From Serratia marcescens (lineage in GTDB: Bacteria; Pseudomonadota; Gammaproteobacteria; Enterobacterales; Enterobacteriaceae): a stretch of DNA of 64,000 nucleotides. The stretch lies in contig NZ_MJAO01000003.1 in the NCBI RefSeq assembly GCF_001902635.1, forward strand, positions 235,121 through 299,120. Direction: 5' to 3'. Shown here piece after piece: positions 28,768 through 37,322 of this stretch; positions within the stretch are counted from its first letter, which is position 1; each line of letters begins with the position of its first letter. Under the pieces are notes generated by a model. The model saw only the letters and a list, made by a program, of their open reading frames with translations. It had not been told where the DNA came from and did no database searches. Both the position numbers and the translations under genes were made by a program.

Positions 28768-29076
28768 AGTTTTAATCCTAACAAGGTGAAGTGAGACGTC
28801 ACGTAAAGCGAGTGAACATTCAGACCGCCCTTATAACATATCCGCCCCAGCGAGTCAGCAGCGGCTCAACCGTGCACTGTCTGTGGTAATTGCATTTATG
28901 TTATATTATAACAATTGCGCCAGCCGCCGAATTTCGCGCATTTTATTCGCGTGAAATCAGCAAAGCATGGCCTTAACCTTGCAATAGATCAGGCTTCAGG
29001 TTTCAATACGCTACCGGGCGGAAAACCTGAAGCCCGGTTATCTTTTTTGTTATCACGCACACCACGGAATCTCCCG
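28768..29076. promoter_or_regulatory. Divergent ppiB-cysS control region with cysS leader hairpin
   Basis: This 309-base region holds no gene. A very A/T-rich segment (28887-28915) is the likely cysS promoter area, but exact boxes could not be fixed. Further right, GGCTTCAGGTTT (28992-29003) and AAACCTGAAGCC (29023-29034) make a perfect 12-bp stem with a 19-nt loop, followed after 8 bases by six T (29043-29048). It lies 29-85 bases before the cysS start, so it is in the expected 5' leader and has the look of an attenuator. The function is inferred. Confidence 0.55.
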
Positions 29077-30462
29077 ATGCTAAAGATTTTTAATACCCTG
29101 AGTCGTCAAAAAGAGGAATTCAAACCCATTCATGCCGGGAAAGTGGGCATGTACGTGTGCGGGGTAACCATCTATGACCTGTGTCACATCGGCCACGGTC
29201 GTACCTTTGTCGCTTTCGACGTGGTGGCGCGTTACCTGCGCTACCTCGGCTATTCGCTGAACTACGTGCGCAACGTCACCGACGTGGACGACAAAATCAT
29301 CCGCCGCGCGGCGGAAAATCATGAAACCTGCGACCAGCTGACCGAACGCATGCTGGCGGAAATGCACGCCGACTTCGACGCGCTGCTGATCGACCGCCCG
29401 GATCAAGAGCCGCGCGCGACCCAGCACATCGCCGAGATCATCGAGATCACCCAACGCCTGATCGATCGCGATCACGCCTATGTGGCCAGCAACGGTGACG
29501 TGATGTTCTCCATCGACAGCGATCCGCAATACGGGCTGCTGTCGCGTCAGGATCTGGATCAGCTGCAGGCCGGCGCGCGCGTAGAGATCGACGACGTGAA
29601 GCGCAACCCGATGGACTTCGTGCTGTGGAAGATGTCCAAACCGGGCGAGCCAAGCTGGCAGTCGCCGTGGGGGCCGGGCCGTCCGGGCTGGCACATCGAA
29701 TGCTCCGCCATGAACTGCAAGCAGCTGGGCACCCACTTCGATATCCACGGCGGCGGTTCCGATCTGATGTTCCCGCATCACGAGAACGAGATCGCACAGT
29801 CGAGCTGCGCCCACGACGGCCCGTACGTCAATTACTGGATGCACTCCGGCATGGTGATGATCGACAAAGAGAAAATGTCCAAATCGCTGGATAACTTCTT
29901 CACCATTCGCGACGTGCTCGGCCATTACGATGCGGAGACGGTGCGTTACTTCCTGATGTCCGGCCACTATCGCAGCCAGCTGAACTACAGCGAAGAGAAC
30001 CTCAAACAGGCGCGCACCGCGCTGGAGCGCCTCTATACCGCGCTGCGCGGCACCGATGCCGACGCCGCGCCGGCCGGCGGCGAAGCGTTCGAAGCCCGCT
30101 TCCGCGAAGCGATGGACGACGACTTCAACACCCCGGAAGCCTATTCGGCGCTGTTCGATCTGGCGCGCGAGGTTAACCGCCTCAAGGGTGAAGACATGGC
30201 GGCGGCCAACGGCATGGCGGCGGAACTGCGTAAGCTGGCGAACGTGCTCGGCCTGCTGCAGCAGGAGCCGGAGCAGTTCCTGCAAGGGGGCGCTCAGGTT
30301 GACGACGGCGAAGTGGCGGAGATCGAAGCGCTGATCAAACAGCGTAACGAAGCGCGCGCCGCCAAGGACTGGGCGCTGGCGGATGCTGCCCGCGATCGGT
30401 TGAACGAGATGAACATCGTGCTGGAAGACGGCCCGCAGGGCACCACCTGGCGCCGCAAGTAA
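29077..30462 (+). CDS. cysS: Cysteinyl-tRNA synthetase
   Basis: CysS charges tRNA-Cys. The 461 aa equal E. coli CysS. A class I synthetase, it has the HIGH motif HIGH (residues 37-40), zinc ligand C28 in MYVCGVT, the later zinc site in [14 protein letters not shown] and [16 protein letters not shown] in [12 protein letters not shown], and a C-terminal anticodon-binding helical region. The ATG at 29077 is preferred to an upstream in-frame start at 28915, which would place the leader hairpin inside the coding region and add 54 unrelated residues. Confidence 0.97.
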   Translation: MLKIFNTLSRQKEEFKPIHAGKVGMYVCGVTIYDLCHIGHGRTFVAFDVVARYLRYLGYSLNYVRNVTDVDDKIIRRAAENHETCDQLTERMLAEMHADFDALLIDRPDQEPRATQHIAEIIEITQRLIDRDHAYVASNGDVMFSIDSDPQYGLLSRQDLDQLQAGARVEIDDVKRNPMDFVLWKMSKPGEPSWQSPWGPGRPGWHIECSAMNCKQLGTHFDIHGGGSDLMFPHHENEIAQSSCAHDGPYVNYWMHSGMVMIDKEKMSKSLDNFFTIRDVLGHYDAETVRYFLMSGHYRSQLNYSEENLKQARTALERLYTALRGTDADAAPAGGEAFEARFREAMDDDFNTPEAYSALFDLAREVNRLKGEDMAAANGMAAELRKLANVLGLLQQEPEQFLQGGAQVDDGEVAEIEALIKQRNEARAAKDWALADAARDRLNEMNIVLEDGPQGTTWRRK

Positions 30463-30482
30463 TCCGGCCGCAGGGAAAAACA

Positions 30483-30510
30483 AAAAAGGCGCTGAATTCA
30501 GCGCCTTTTT
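30483..30510. terminator. Bidirectional terminator between cysS and ybcJ
   Basis: A perfect 28-bp palindrome centred on GAATTC has A-runs on the left and T-runs on the right (core AGGCGCTGAATTCAGCGCCT). It serves cysS rightward and the folD-ybcJ pair leftward. Confidence 0.92.
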
Positions 30511-30523
30511 CTATGGCTGCGGG

Positions 30524-30736
30524 TTAGGGTTTAACCGTGACCTTGCCGCCGTTGAATTCCACCACCTGATCGGCGACGATCTTGCAGCGTTTGCGGGTTT
30601 CGACCTTGCCGTCGACTTTCACCTGCCCTTCGGCGATGACTTCTTTGGCGGCGCCGCCGCTTTCACACCAGCCCTGGAACTTCAGCAGATCGCACAGTTC
30701 GACGTGGGGATGATTGTCCAGATTGAAAATTTCCAT
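30524..30736 (-). CDS. ybcJ: S4-like RNA-binding protein YbcJ
   Basis: The 70-aa product has the same length as E. coli YbcJ. It is a small S4-fold RNA-binding protein: HPHVELCDLLKFQGWCESGG and GQVKVDGKVETRKRCKI are the alpha-L motif. Its exact role is unknown; homologues bind RNA and may act in ribosome or tRNA processes. It follows folD after 10 bases and is probably cotranscribed. Confidence 0.93.
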   Translation of the reverse strand: MEIFNLDNHPHVELCDLLKFQGWCESGGAAKEVIAEGQVKVDGKVETRKRCKIVADQVVEFNGGKVTVKP

Positions 30737-30746
30737 ACTGCCTTAC

Positions 30747-31613
30747 TTATTTAGGTTGAACGTCGTGATATTCCTCGCAGGCCTGCAAGGTATTTTGGAT
30801 CAGTGTAGCAACGGTCATCGGGCCGACGCCACCCGGCACTGGGGTGATGTAGGCGGCGCGCTCGCTGGCGGCGTCGAAATCGACATCGCCCACCACTTTA
30901 CCGCTTTCCAGACGGTTGATGCCGACGTCCACCACGATGGCGCCCGGTTTGATCCAGTCGCCCGGAATGAAGCCCGGCTTGCCGACCGCCACCACCAGCA
31001 GATCGGCGTTCTCGACGTGATGACGCAGATTCTTGGTGAAACGGTGGGTGACGGTGGTGGTGCAGCCGGCCAGCAGCAGCTCCATGCTCATCGGGCGGCC
31101 GACGATGTTGGAAGCGCCGACCACCACGGCGTTCAGGCCGTAGGTATCGATGTTATAACGCTCCAGCAGGGTGACGATGCCGCGCGGCGTGCACGGGCGC
31201 AGCTTAGGCGCGCGCTGGCACAGGCGGCCGACGTTGTACGGGTGGAAGCCGTCGACGTCTTTGTCCGGGTGGATGCGTTCCAGCACCTTGACGTTATCGA
31301 TGCCGGCCGGCAGCGGCAGCTGTACCAGAATGCCGTCGATTTCCTCATCGGCGTTCAGCTGGTCGATCAACGCCAGCAGCTCGGCTTCACTGGTGGCAGC
31401 GGGCAGATCGTAGGAGCGGGAAAGGAAGCCGACTTCATCGCAGGCGCGGCGCTTGCTGGCGACGTAAATTTGCGAAGCCGGGTTCTCGCCGACCAGCACA
31501 ACCGCCAGCCCTGGGGCGCGTTTGCCGGCCGCCAGACGTTGTTTCACTTGCTCAGCCACTTCGTTTCTAACCTGCTGCGCAATCGTTTTACCATCAATAA
31601 TCTTTGCTGACAT
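30747..31613 (-). CDS. folD: Bifunctional methylenetetrahydrofolate dehydrogenase/cyclohydrolase
   Basis: FolD interconverts 5,10-methylene-THF and 10-formyl-THF, supplying one-carbon units for purines. The 288-aa length equals E. coli FolD. Signatures include [14 protein letters not shown] with the catalytic lysine, [30 protein letters not shown] and the NADP-binding [20 protein letters not shown]. The C-terminus has [18 protein letters not shown]. It lies before argU, as in E. coli. Confidence 0.97.
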   Translation of the reverse strand: MSAKIIDGKTIAQQVRNEVAEQVKQRLAAGKRAPGLAVVLVGENPASQIYVASKRRACDEVGFLSRSYDLPAATSEAELLALIDQLNADEEIDGILVQLPLPAGIDNVKVLERIHPDKDVDGFHPYNVGRLCQRAPKLRPCTPRGIVTLLERYNIDTYGLNAVVVGASNIVGRPMSMELLLAGCTTTVTHRFTKNLRHHVENADLLVVAVGKPGFIPGDWIKPGAIVVDVGINRLESGKVVGDVDFDAASERAAYITPVPGGVGPMTVATLIQNTLQACEEYHDVQPK

Positions 31614-31819
31614 CAGTGTGGAAATCCATCAATTAAGAAAAGCGGGGATGCCGCTATTCTGGCAGAAGCTGAGCGCGCTGTCAGGCGCAGAATCACCCTC
31701 GCGGCCGTTGCCGACGCCGATTTACGCTTTTTTTATTGCCGGCCTCAGGATCCTCTACGTCATTTTTACCTGTATTTGGATACGCTGGGGCCGTTCACTG
31801 GGCGAAAGAGGGCAGGATC

Positions 31820-32029
31820 ATGAGAACGATAACCCGGCTTTACCCGTTGCATCATCAGCCTGACGAGCAACCGACGGAGCCTAAACATGTGGGGGAAACG
31901 GTGTTCGATTCTTCACTGCATCCGGCGGACAGCGCGCAACTCACCGCGTTGCACCAGCTCGGCAAGCATGAGGCGGCGCCATCGTGGCGGGCACGCCTGA
32001 ATGCGCTGTGGCGGAAGTTATGCGCATGA
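31820..32029 (+). CDS. Small protein of unknown function, coupled to the next gene
   Basis: This is a 69-aa reading frame starting MRTITRLYPLHHQPDEQPTE and ending RLNALWRKLCA, with GGCAGG before the ATG at 31820. I do not recognise it. Its stop codon overlaps the ATG of the next frame (ATGA at 32026-32029), which argues that both are real and coupled. The composition is polar with a basic C-terminus. The frame is open further upstream to 31736 with no better start. Confidence 0.45.
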   Translation: MRTITRLYPLHHQPDEQPTEPKHVGETVFDSSLHPADSAQLTALHQLGKHEAAPSWRARLNALWRKLCA

Positions 32030-32346
32030 AGGGCTGCGCCTGGGCAGGCTGCACGCTGTTGCTGGTTTGGGCATCGGGGAGCCAGGCTTCTTTAAACAGC
32101 GCCCGCCCCGACGCCACACTGGGGGAAAGGGTGGCGGCGACCTGCAACGCGCGGGTGGTTGAGCATGCCGATTGGGGCGACATCGCCGCAGTCGTGCAGT
32201 CCGTTCGCCTTTGCCGGTGGAGGGAGGTTGGGCGGCGGTGGTCTGAACGCGCGCCGATTTACGTAGGTGTCGGCCTGGTTCAGCATGGCGGCGCTCGGTT
32301 GACGGGAACCCTCGCCGCGCGGGCGCTGGCGGAAAAAACGCCATAA
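32026..32346 (+). CDS. Small exported protein of unknown function
   Basis: This is a 106-aa frame starting MKGCAWAGCTLLLVWASGSQ; the first 22 residues look like a signal peptide (short basic start, hydrophobic core, SGSQA before a probable cleavage site). The rest holds one Cys pair (C in ATCNARV and RLCRWRE). The start overlaps the preceding stop codon. I know no family. It ends about 35 bases before the argU promoter, outside the mobile island. Confidence 0.45.
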   Translation: MKGCAWAGCTLLLVWASGSQASLNSARPDATLGERVAATCNARVVEHADWGDIAAVVQSVRLCRWREVGRRWSERAPIYVGVGLVQHGGARLTGTLAARALAEKTP

Positions 32347-32380
32347 AGCACGGCCGCCGCCGTAACGTCATGAAAAGGCA

Positions 32381-32408
32381 TTGACTCGCTAACCTCTGAC
32401 CGTATAAT
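32381..32408 (+). promoter_or_regulatory. argU promoter
   Basis: TTGACT (32381-32386) and a perfect TATAAT (32403-32408) with a 16-base spacer lie 34 bases before the tRNA. The G/C-rich bases after the -10 are typical of stringently controlled stable-RNA promoters. Confidence 0.8.
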
Positions 32409-32442
32409 CCCAACCCGCAGCCGCAGGTTGCCGCATCTCAAT

Positions 32443-32519
32443 GCGCCCTTAGCTCAGTTGGATAGAGCAACGGCCTTCTAAGCCGTAGGTCATAGGTTCG
32501 AATCCTATAGGGCGTGCCA
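32443..32519 (+). tRNA. argU: tRNA-Arg (UCU anticodon), argU
   Basis: This is a 77-nt tRNA with encoded CCA (32517-32519). The anticodon TCT lies in the loop CTTCTAA, with stem CGGC/GCCG; the D-arm is AGCTCAGTTGGATAGAGC and the T-arm has the GGTTCGAATCC loop. It decodes the rare AGA/AGG arginine codons. As in E. coli (where DLP12 sits) it lies beside folD and serves as an integration site: bases 32496-32512 recur at 62645-62661. The first acceptor pair is G-U rather than the G-C of E. coli argU. Confidence 0.97.
32496..32512 (+). repeat. Left attachment site of the argU island (17-bp direct repeat)
   Basis: GTTCGAATCCTATAGGG, in the T-arm and acceptor of argU, is repeated identically at 62645-62661. 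A P4-type integrase starts about 180 bases inside. This is the usual outcome of integration into the 3' end of a tRNA. Confidence 0.9.
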
Positions 32520-32642
32520 TTTTCAAATCAACTCACCTCTACTGAATTCGCTTTTTATCCTTTATACTCCCTGAAATTACTGAATTTTTCTGTCACGAGC
32601 TCTATCGAGGTCAACTCAGTTATATCCAAATCAAGTGGTATC

Positions 32643-32662
32643 TGGGGGCCTTTGAGGGGGCT
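32643..32662 (+). repeat. G-rich short repeats at left island end (putative integrase arm sites)
   Basis: TGGGGGCCT (32643-32651) and GGGGGCTC (32656-32663) lie close together between attL and the integrase. The same pair in the same order, TGGGGGCCT and TGGGGGCTC, occurs at 62570-62590 near the other end. P4-type integrases bind short G-rich repeats beside their core site, so these are candidate arm sites. Confidence 0.55.
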
Positions 32663-32694
32663 CATCTCGTTCAATGGAAATTAGGGGCCCCTTT

Positions 32695-33903
32695 ATGCCA
32701 CTAAATGCACGACAGATTGATACTGCAAAACCCAAAGAAAAAGAATACAAGCTCACTGATGGCGGTGGGTTGTATTTGTTGGTAAAGCCTAACGGTGCGA
32801 AGTACTGGCGCTTGAAGTACCGTTTTTTAGGGAAAGAGAAAAAGCTTTCTATCGGTGTTTATCCTGATATCTCTCTGGCCGACGCTCGCCTGAAACGCGA
32901 GGAGGCTCGGAAGATCATCGCCTTAGGCGGTGATCCTGGAGAAGAAAAGAAAGCTGAGAGGTTGGCTAAAAAAGCCAATGTCGAAAATACCTTTAAAGCT
33001 ATTGCACTGGAATGGCATGGCTACAAGCGGCCTAACTGGTCGAAAGGCTATGCTGACGATCTGATGGAGGCGTTCGAGAACGATATCTTCCCTGATATTG
33101 GTAAGCGCCCTATTGCTGAGATCAAGCCTCTTGAAGTGCTCAGCACACTACGTAAACTCGAAAAGCGAGGTGTGCTCGATAAGCTGCGTAAAATCCGTCA
33201 GGCCTGCAATCAGGTATTCCGCTATGCCATCGTCACCGGCAGAGCTGAAACAAACCCTGCCTCTGAACTGGCAAGTGCTTTAACTGCACCTAAATCCACC
33301 CATTATCCCCACCTGTTAGCTGATGAACTCCCTGATTTCTTACAGGCTCTTGCTGCGTATTCTGGTAGCCCGATCACCCGACTTGCTACTCGGATTCTGA
33401 TGTTAACAGGTGTTCGTACTGTCGAACTTCGCCAGGCTGAATGGAAAGAGTTTGATTTCGATAAACGTGTTTGGGAAGTGTCGGTTGAAAGGATGAAGAT
33501 GCGTCGTCCGCATCTGGTCCCGCTATCCGATCAAGTTGTGGCATCACTTCGTGAGATCCAGGCAGTGACGGGCCGTTACAACCTGGTGTTCCCAGGCCGT
33601 AACGACATTACGAAACCGATGAGTGAAGCGAGTATCAATCAGGTACTGAAAAGGATTGGGTATCATGGGAAGGCGACAGGACACGGTTTCCGGCACACGA
33701 TGAGTACTATCCTGCATGAACAGGGCTATAACACAGCTTGGATCGAGTTACAGCTTGCGCATGTGGATAAGAACACCATTCGTGGCACTTACAACCATGC
33801 ACAGTATCTGGAGCAGCGCAGGGAGATGTTGCAGTGGTATGGGGATTATGTGGACAGCTTAGAATTCGGTGGGAATGTGGTTCATGGGAAGTTTGGGGGC
33901 TGA
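32695..33903 (+). CDS. P4-type tyrosine integrase of the argU island
   Basis: The 402-aa site-specific recombinase inserts and excises the island at argU. The N-terminal DUF4102 arm-binding domain shows MPLNARQIDTAKPKEKEYKL and LSIGVYPDISLADARLKREE. Catalytic residues are Arg241 (TGVRTVEL), His330-x-x-Arg333 (HGFRHT), His356 (LAHVDK) and Tyr366 (TYNHAQYL). The ATG at 32695 is taken from the family start MPL; an in-frame ATG at 32674 is possible. It is the first gene of the lower-GC island, next to attL. Confidence 0.93.
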   Translation: MPLNARQIDTAKPKEKEYKLTDGGGLYLLVKPNGAKYWRLKYRFLGKEKKLSIGVYPDISLADARLKREEARKIIALGGDPGEEKKAERLAKKANVENTFKAIALEWHGYKRPNWSKGYADDLMEAFENDIFPDIGKRPIAEIKPLEVLSTLRKLEKRGVLDKLRKIRQACNQVFRYAIVTGRAETNPASELASALTAPKSTHYPHLLADELPDFLQALAAYSGSPITRLATRILMLTGVRTVELRQAEWKEFDFDKRVWEVSVERMKMRRPHLVPLSDQVVASLREIQAVTGRYNLVFPGRNDITKPMSEASINQVLKRIGYHGKATGHGFRHTMSTILHEQGYNTAWIELQLAHVDKNTIRGTYNHAQYLEQRREMLQWYGDYVDSLEFGGNVVHGKFGG

Positions 33904-34084
33904 GCCTAAGTTAACGTGATTTTTCTTAATTAGATCAACAGTACTAGCGAAAGTGCTGGCACTGTTGGTTTCAGCGGCAACTTGTTTTTTTGTTTCAGTG
34001 GGATAATGGAAGATAGCAGGTCATGGTGTAGAATAACCAACCATTATCCCTAGGAAATGAATGTCATTCAAATGCAGAAAACTG

Positions 34085-35787
34085 CTAGCTGTCTAATTTT
34101 AGACCGAGAATGATTAAGATTTCAGCTAGTGATCTTTCACATTCTGTTGCAATATGCGTAAAGTGTGCTCGAAGGTTTCCATGGTTAGTTCGCGCTTCAG
34201 AAATGGCTTTTTTCTTCTTTTCAGTAGATGCATGACCGCGCACTTCCGTGCGTAGAGCGTGCAGTTTCTGCATTGGTTGAACGAGTGTTTTAGCGTGTTC
34301 TTCTGTTGTTCCTTTTGCAATAAGTGCTTCTTGAAGTAAGCGTAGAGATCCCCACTTGGCTTCAATGATTCGGCCCCCATGTTTCGCGATCTCGCTTAGT
34401 GGCTTTTGTAAAAAGCCTTCAACTAGATACTGATCGAGAGCAAGCACTTCATCACCCCATTCCTTAACCGAATCCGTTGCTGGATACTGAACAGCATCAC
34501 TCAGAGTTGTACCTCGTGACTTCCACCAAGATGGCGGATTTTTGTCCATAACTAAAATCGTATGTTTTAGCACTCCCAACGGTTCATAGGACGAATCCCA
34601 ATCCCCTACAATATCCGTCTGAAATGCACGCTCTGAAATCGTTCCCTTTGGCCATTCGTTGAAGGATTGCCAATAGATCTGCTCTTCATAGGGTAATTTT
34701 GCCAAATCACCAATATATGCATGAACCTGCCCAGCCTCATTAATGTCGTAGGATTTTAAATACCATGCATTACGGCAAGCTATGCTTCTATCTTCGAAGG
34801 TAAATTTTTCTGGATCGGCCTTGAAGCGATGCAAAACCTCTGACCTAAAAAAACGGGTGAAACTTCCCAAGGTAGCTCGGATTTCTGAAAGTAGTTAGAT
34901 ATAGAACTTGGGCTGCAAGATGTTTCAACATTACAGTTGTTTTTACGATCAAAAATTTTGAAAGTTGCGTATTTTCTCCTGGATGGATTCTCTTCATCCT
35001 TCCATGCTTTGACCAGATCGCGCAAGGACAATTGTGGACGTACGATCATAACACCATTGCAATAGCTGGCTTCACTATTAATTCCGCCGTGATAAAATAG
35101 ACCCTCTTCTTCTTTATTGTATCTGTTGATATCTCCCCAGCCAGCGAAGTTACCCCATTTGACACGGGTGAAGTCAAATTTCAAGACAAGGCACGCTTTG
35201 GATAGCGTCATATATGTATCCAAATCCTTTCTTTGTATCGTGACAACATCCAGGTAATTAAAAAGTGTTGGTACCTTGTGTTGGGTAATCTTGATTACAT
35301 CCTCAATATCACCTCGAGAGTCAAGACGACAATAAGCATTGCGTTCGGCTACATAGTGCAAATCAAGGCTATGCACAAGTTTCTGACTTAGTTCAATGGT
35401 GGGACGACCCTCTATAACACCATCAAATCTACGGCGAAAAATGAGAGATTCTCCACCTTTAAAGACGTTGTAACCATCTAGTGGTGGTTCAAGGTATATT
35501 TTATGTCCTTGGCCACCGCCCCATGATTTTTGAATCTTCCAACAATCGTCTATATCTATGCGCATGTTTTGCAGTGAATCTCCATCTGCCTGAGCAACGT
35601 TTTTTGCTAGGGCCAGTGCTCCGTGAATCAAAATGCTACTTCCGCTTGCGTAGATGACGATTTCATCATTTTTAGTGTTTTCTTTCAGATAGTTAATTGA
35701 ATCTTCAGCCCCTAAAAGCCAGGAAACCTCATCATTTTGAGGCTTTTCCGAAACAGCATGAAGATCTGCAAATTTAAATGGACGCAT
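34085..35787 (-). CDS. Fourth gene of the candidate defence operon, split in two frames at a slippery site
   Basis: I do not recognise this protein. Two frames overlap: 35787 leftward to 34780 (335 aa) and 34870 to 34085 (261 aa as an open frame). At 34852-34846 the minus strand reads T TTT TTA in the frame of the first, the classic -1 slippery heptamer. A -1 slip there joins PWEVSPVFF to RSEVLHRFKADPEKF and gives one protein of about 567 aa; without it the first frame ends 21 residues later. The 5' half has EIVIYASGSSILIHGALALA and LHYVAERNAYCRLDSRGDIE. Near the C-terminus, LHALRTEVRGHAS resembles a HEPN-type R-x5-H motif. Either programmed frameshifting, phase variation in a seven-T run, a mutation or a sequencing error explains it. 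Confidence 0.6.
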
Positions 35788-35876
35788 GAGTTAAATTAAT
35801 TTCCTTTTAGTCATCTTAAAATTGTCTTCAATTTACACGTTGGTCATCCGGTCTATCACAATCAACAGAGCAAGCT

Positions 35877-37322
35877 TCAAACAAATACGACACCTGTGGC
35901 GATTGTTTCACTGAATCTGTTATAGCTACCATTTCGATGCAATGTACGGACTTGCCAAGAGTAAAACGCTCGCAGTGTCCCGTTATCTGTTGCGCTACTC
36001 TCCCGGTATGCAGTGCCCCGCGATATGAGGGCTGACCCACAATTACCTTGAAACTGCCATGGCTTTGCTGGGCCCCATCCCGCGTTCCAGTAGTAAAAAT
36101 CTGCGATGACCTGACCCCCTACCTTAGCTTGTAGCCGCCCATCATGCGGTGTAATTTCAATCATATTTACCGCTCCTGGCATCGTCGGCAAAAATAGTCG
36201 GGATGGATACAGATCATGTTGAAGGTATCCTATCCGATCAAAATCGAGCGTTCCGGCTAGGGGCCAAGCCTCGCAGTCTTTATTCACTAACTGTTTGAAA
36301 GTTGGTGGAACGATTAGAGTTGTTGTACTGAGTTCATCAGTAGCTTGGCTAGAAAGCATCTCTCCACACGTCCAGAAGGATTCGATATGGGCTGCCAAGT
36401 CGGCTTCTTCCAAACCGCCGTTTACGGTTTGTGACCATCGCATAATCGACACTTCTACACACCGTTCCTCCGACATTACGATGGGCGAGCTAAAAGCTAT
36501 TAGCTCGTCGCCAGGATTTTCCGCCTCGACTCGACCAAGGAGAGTACGCAATGAAATCTCGATCGCATTACTGTCACCGTTGAATTCAGTCAATGTCGGT
36601 AACCAGTCAGGACGCCTTGGCCGAAGAAAGGCCAAAGTTGGATGAATCGGCAGTGCCAAAAGAGATTTCTGATCCGTCAACTCCGCTGGTATCTTCCAAA
36701 TGTGTGTGGCCACAGCTAACGTGCGAAGGTAAGCGGAAATAACGCGAAGAGCGGTTCGAGTTGAAAAATGACTGGAAAAACCATCACCTAAGGGGCGAAT
36801 GAAATATCCTGCATCCCCTTGGTACGGAGCATCCGGATATGACGCCCGGTTTTTTGTCCACTCGAAGGCCATTTGTCGAACAAACGGAAAACTGGTAAAA
36901 TCTTCAAGCCTACTTATGGTCGTCCGGAATATTTTTGGCAAATCCACGCCTTGAACGCCATCAAAGTCATCAGGAATAATGAAATCTTCTGGGGCAACTT
37001 CCAGAACCGCATAGTTGACTTGAATTGGTAGCCCAAAATTATTCACCAGCAGATCTGAAAGTGGAGAGGGTAGAATAATATTTTTAGCCAACTCTATAGT
37101 GGGAGAGTAGTTGAACTCTTTTATTGCCATCCAGAAGATGCACAGCACTTCGACAACTTCAGCTTCAAGCTTGCGTGAACGCAGTAAGTGAAGTAGTGAG
37201 GATTCGGTTTCCGCCTTTGTCGCAGGTTCTCCCAGTCGAGCCGCAATTTCCTGCATAGTCCACCACCGGGCAGACGTAGATGGCCACCCAAGACGGGCAA
37301 GAAGAATGTGAAGGTCGTTCAT
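35877..37322 (-). CDS. Third gene of the candidate defence operon, unknown function
   Basis: This is a 481-aa soluble protein with no family I recognise. It starts MNDLHILLARLGWPSTSARW with a short helical, winged-helix-like N-terminus (MQEIAARLGEPATKAETESS LLHLL region). The body is mixed, with ESFWTCGEMLSSQATDELST and a C-terminal tract rich in aromatic residues and Gly (YYWNAGWGPAKPWQFQGNCG). Its start overlaps the stop of the STAND gene by 4 bases (ATGA), so the two are made together. The next gene starts 89 bases later. It could be a sensor or adaptor; that is only a guess from position. Confidence 0.75.
   Translation of the reverse strand: MNDLHILLARLGWPSTSARWWTMQEIAARLGEPATKAETESSLLHLLRSRKLEAEVVEVLCIFWMAIKEFNYSPTIELAKNIILPSPLSDLLVNNFGLPIQVNYAVLEVAPEDFIIPDDFDGVQGVDLPKIFRTTISRLEDFTSFPFVRQMAFEWTKNRASYPDAPYQGDAGYFIRPLGDGFSSHFSTRTALRVISAYLRTLAVATHIWKIPAELTDQKSLLALPIHPTLAFLRPRRPDWLPTLTEFNGDSNAIEISLRTLLGRVEAENPGDELIAFSSPIVMSEERCVEVSIMRWSQTVNGGLEEADLAAHIESFWTCGEMLSSQATDELSTTTLIVPPTFKQLVNKDCEAWPLAGTLDFDRIGYLQHDLYPSRLFLPTMPGAVNMIEITPHDGRLQAKVGGQVIADFYYWNAGWGPAKPWQFQGNCGSALISRGTAYRESSATDNGTLRAFYSWQVRTLHRNGSYNRFSETIATGVVFV

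Noticed and set aside
28992..29048. T-box riboswitch before cysS
   Set aside because: The conserved T-box bulge sequence is missing and T-boxes are not typical of gammaproteobacteria.
28915..29076. Longer start for cysS
   Set aside because: It adds 54 residues not in the family and would cover the leader hairpin.
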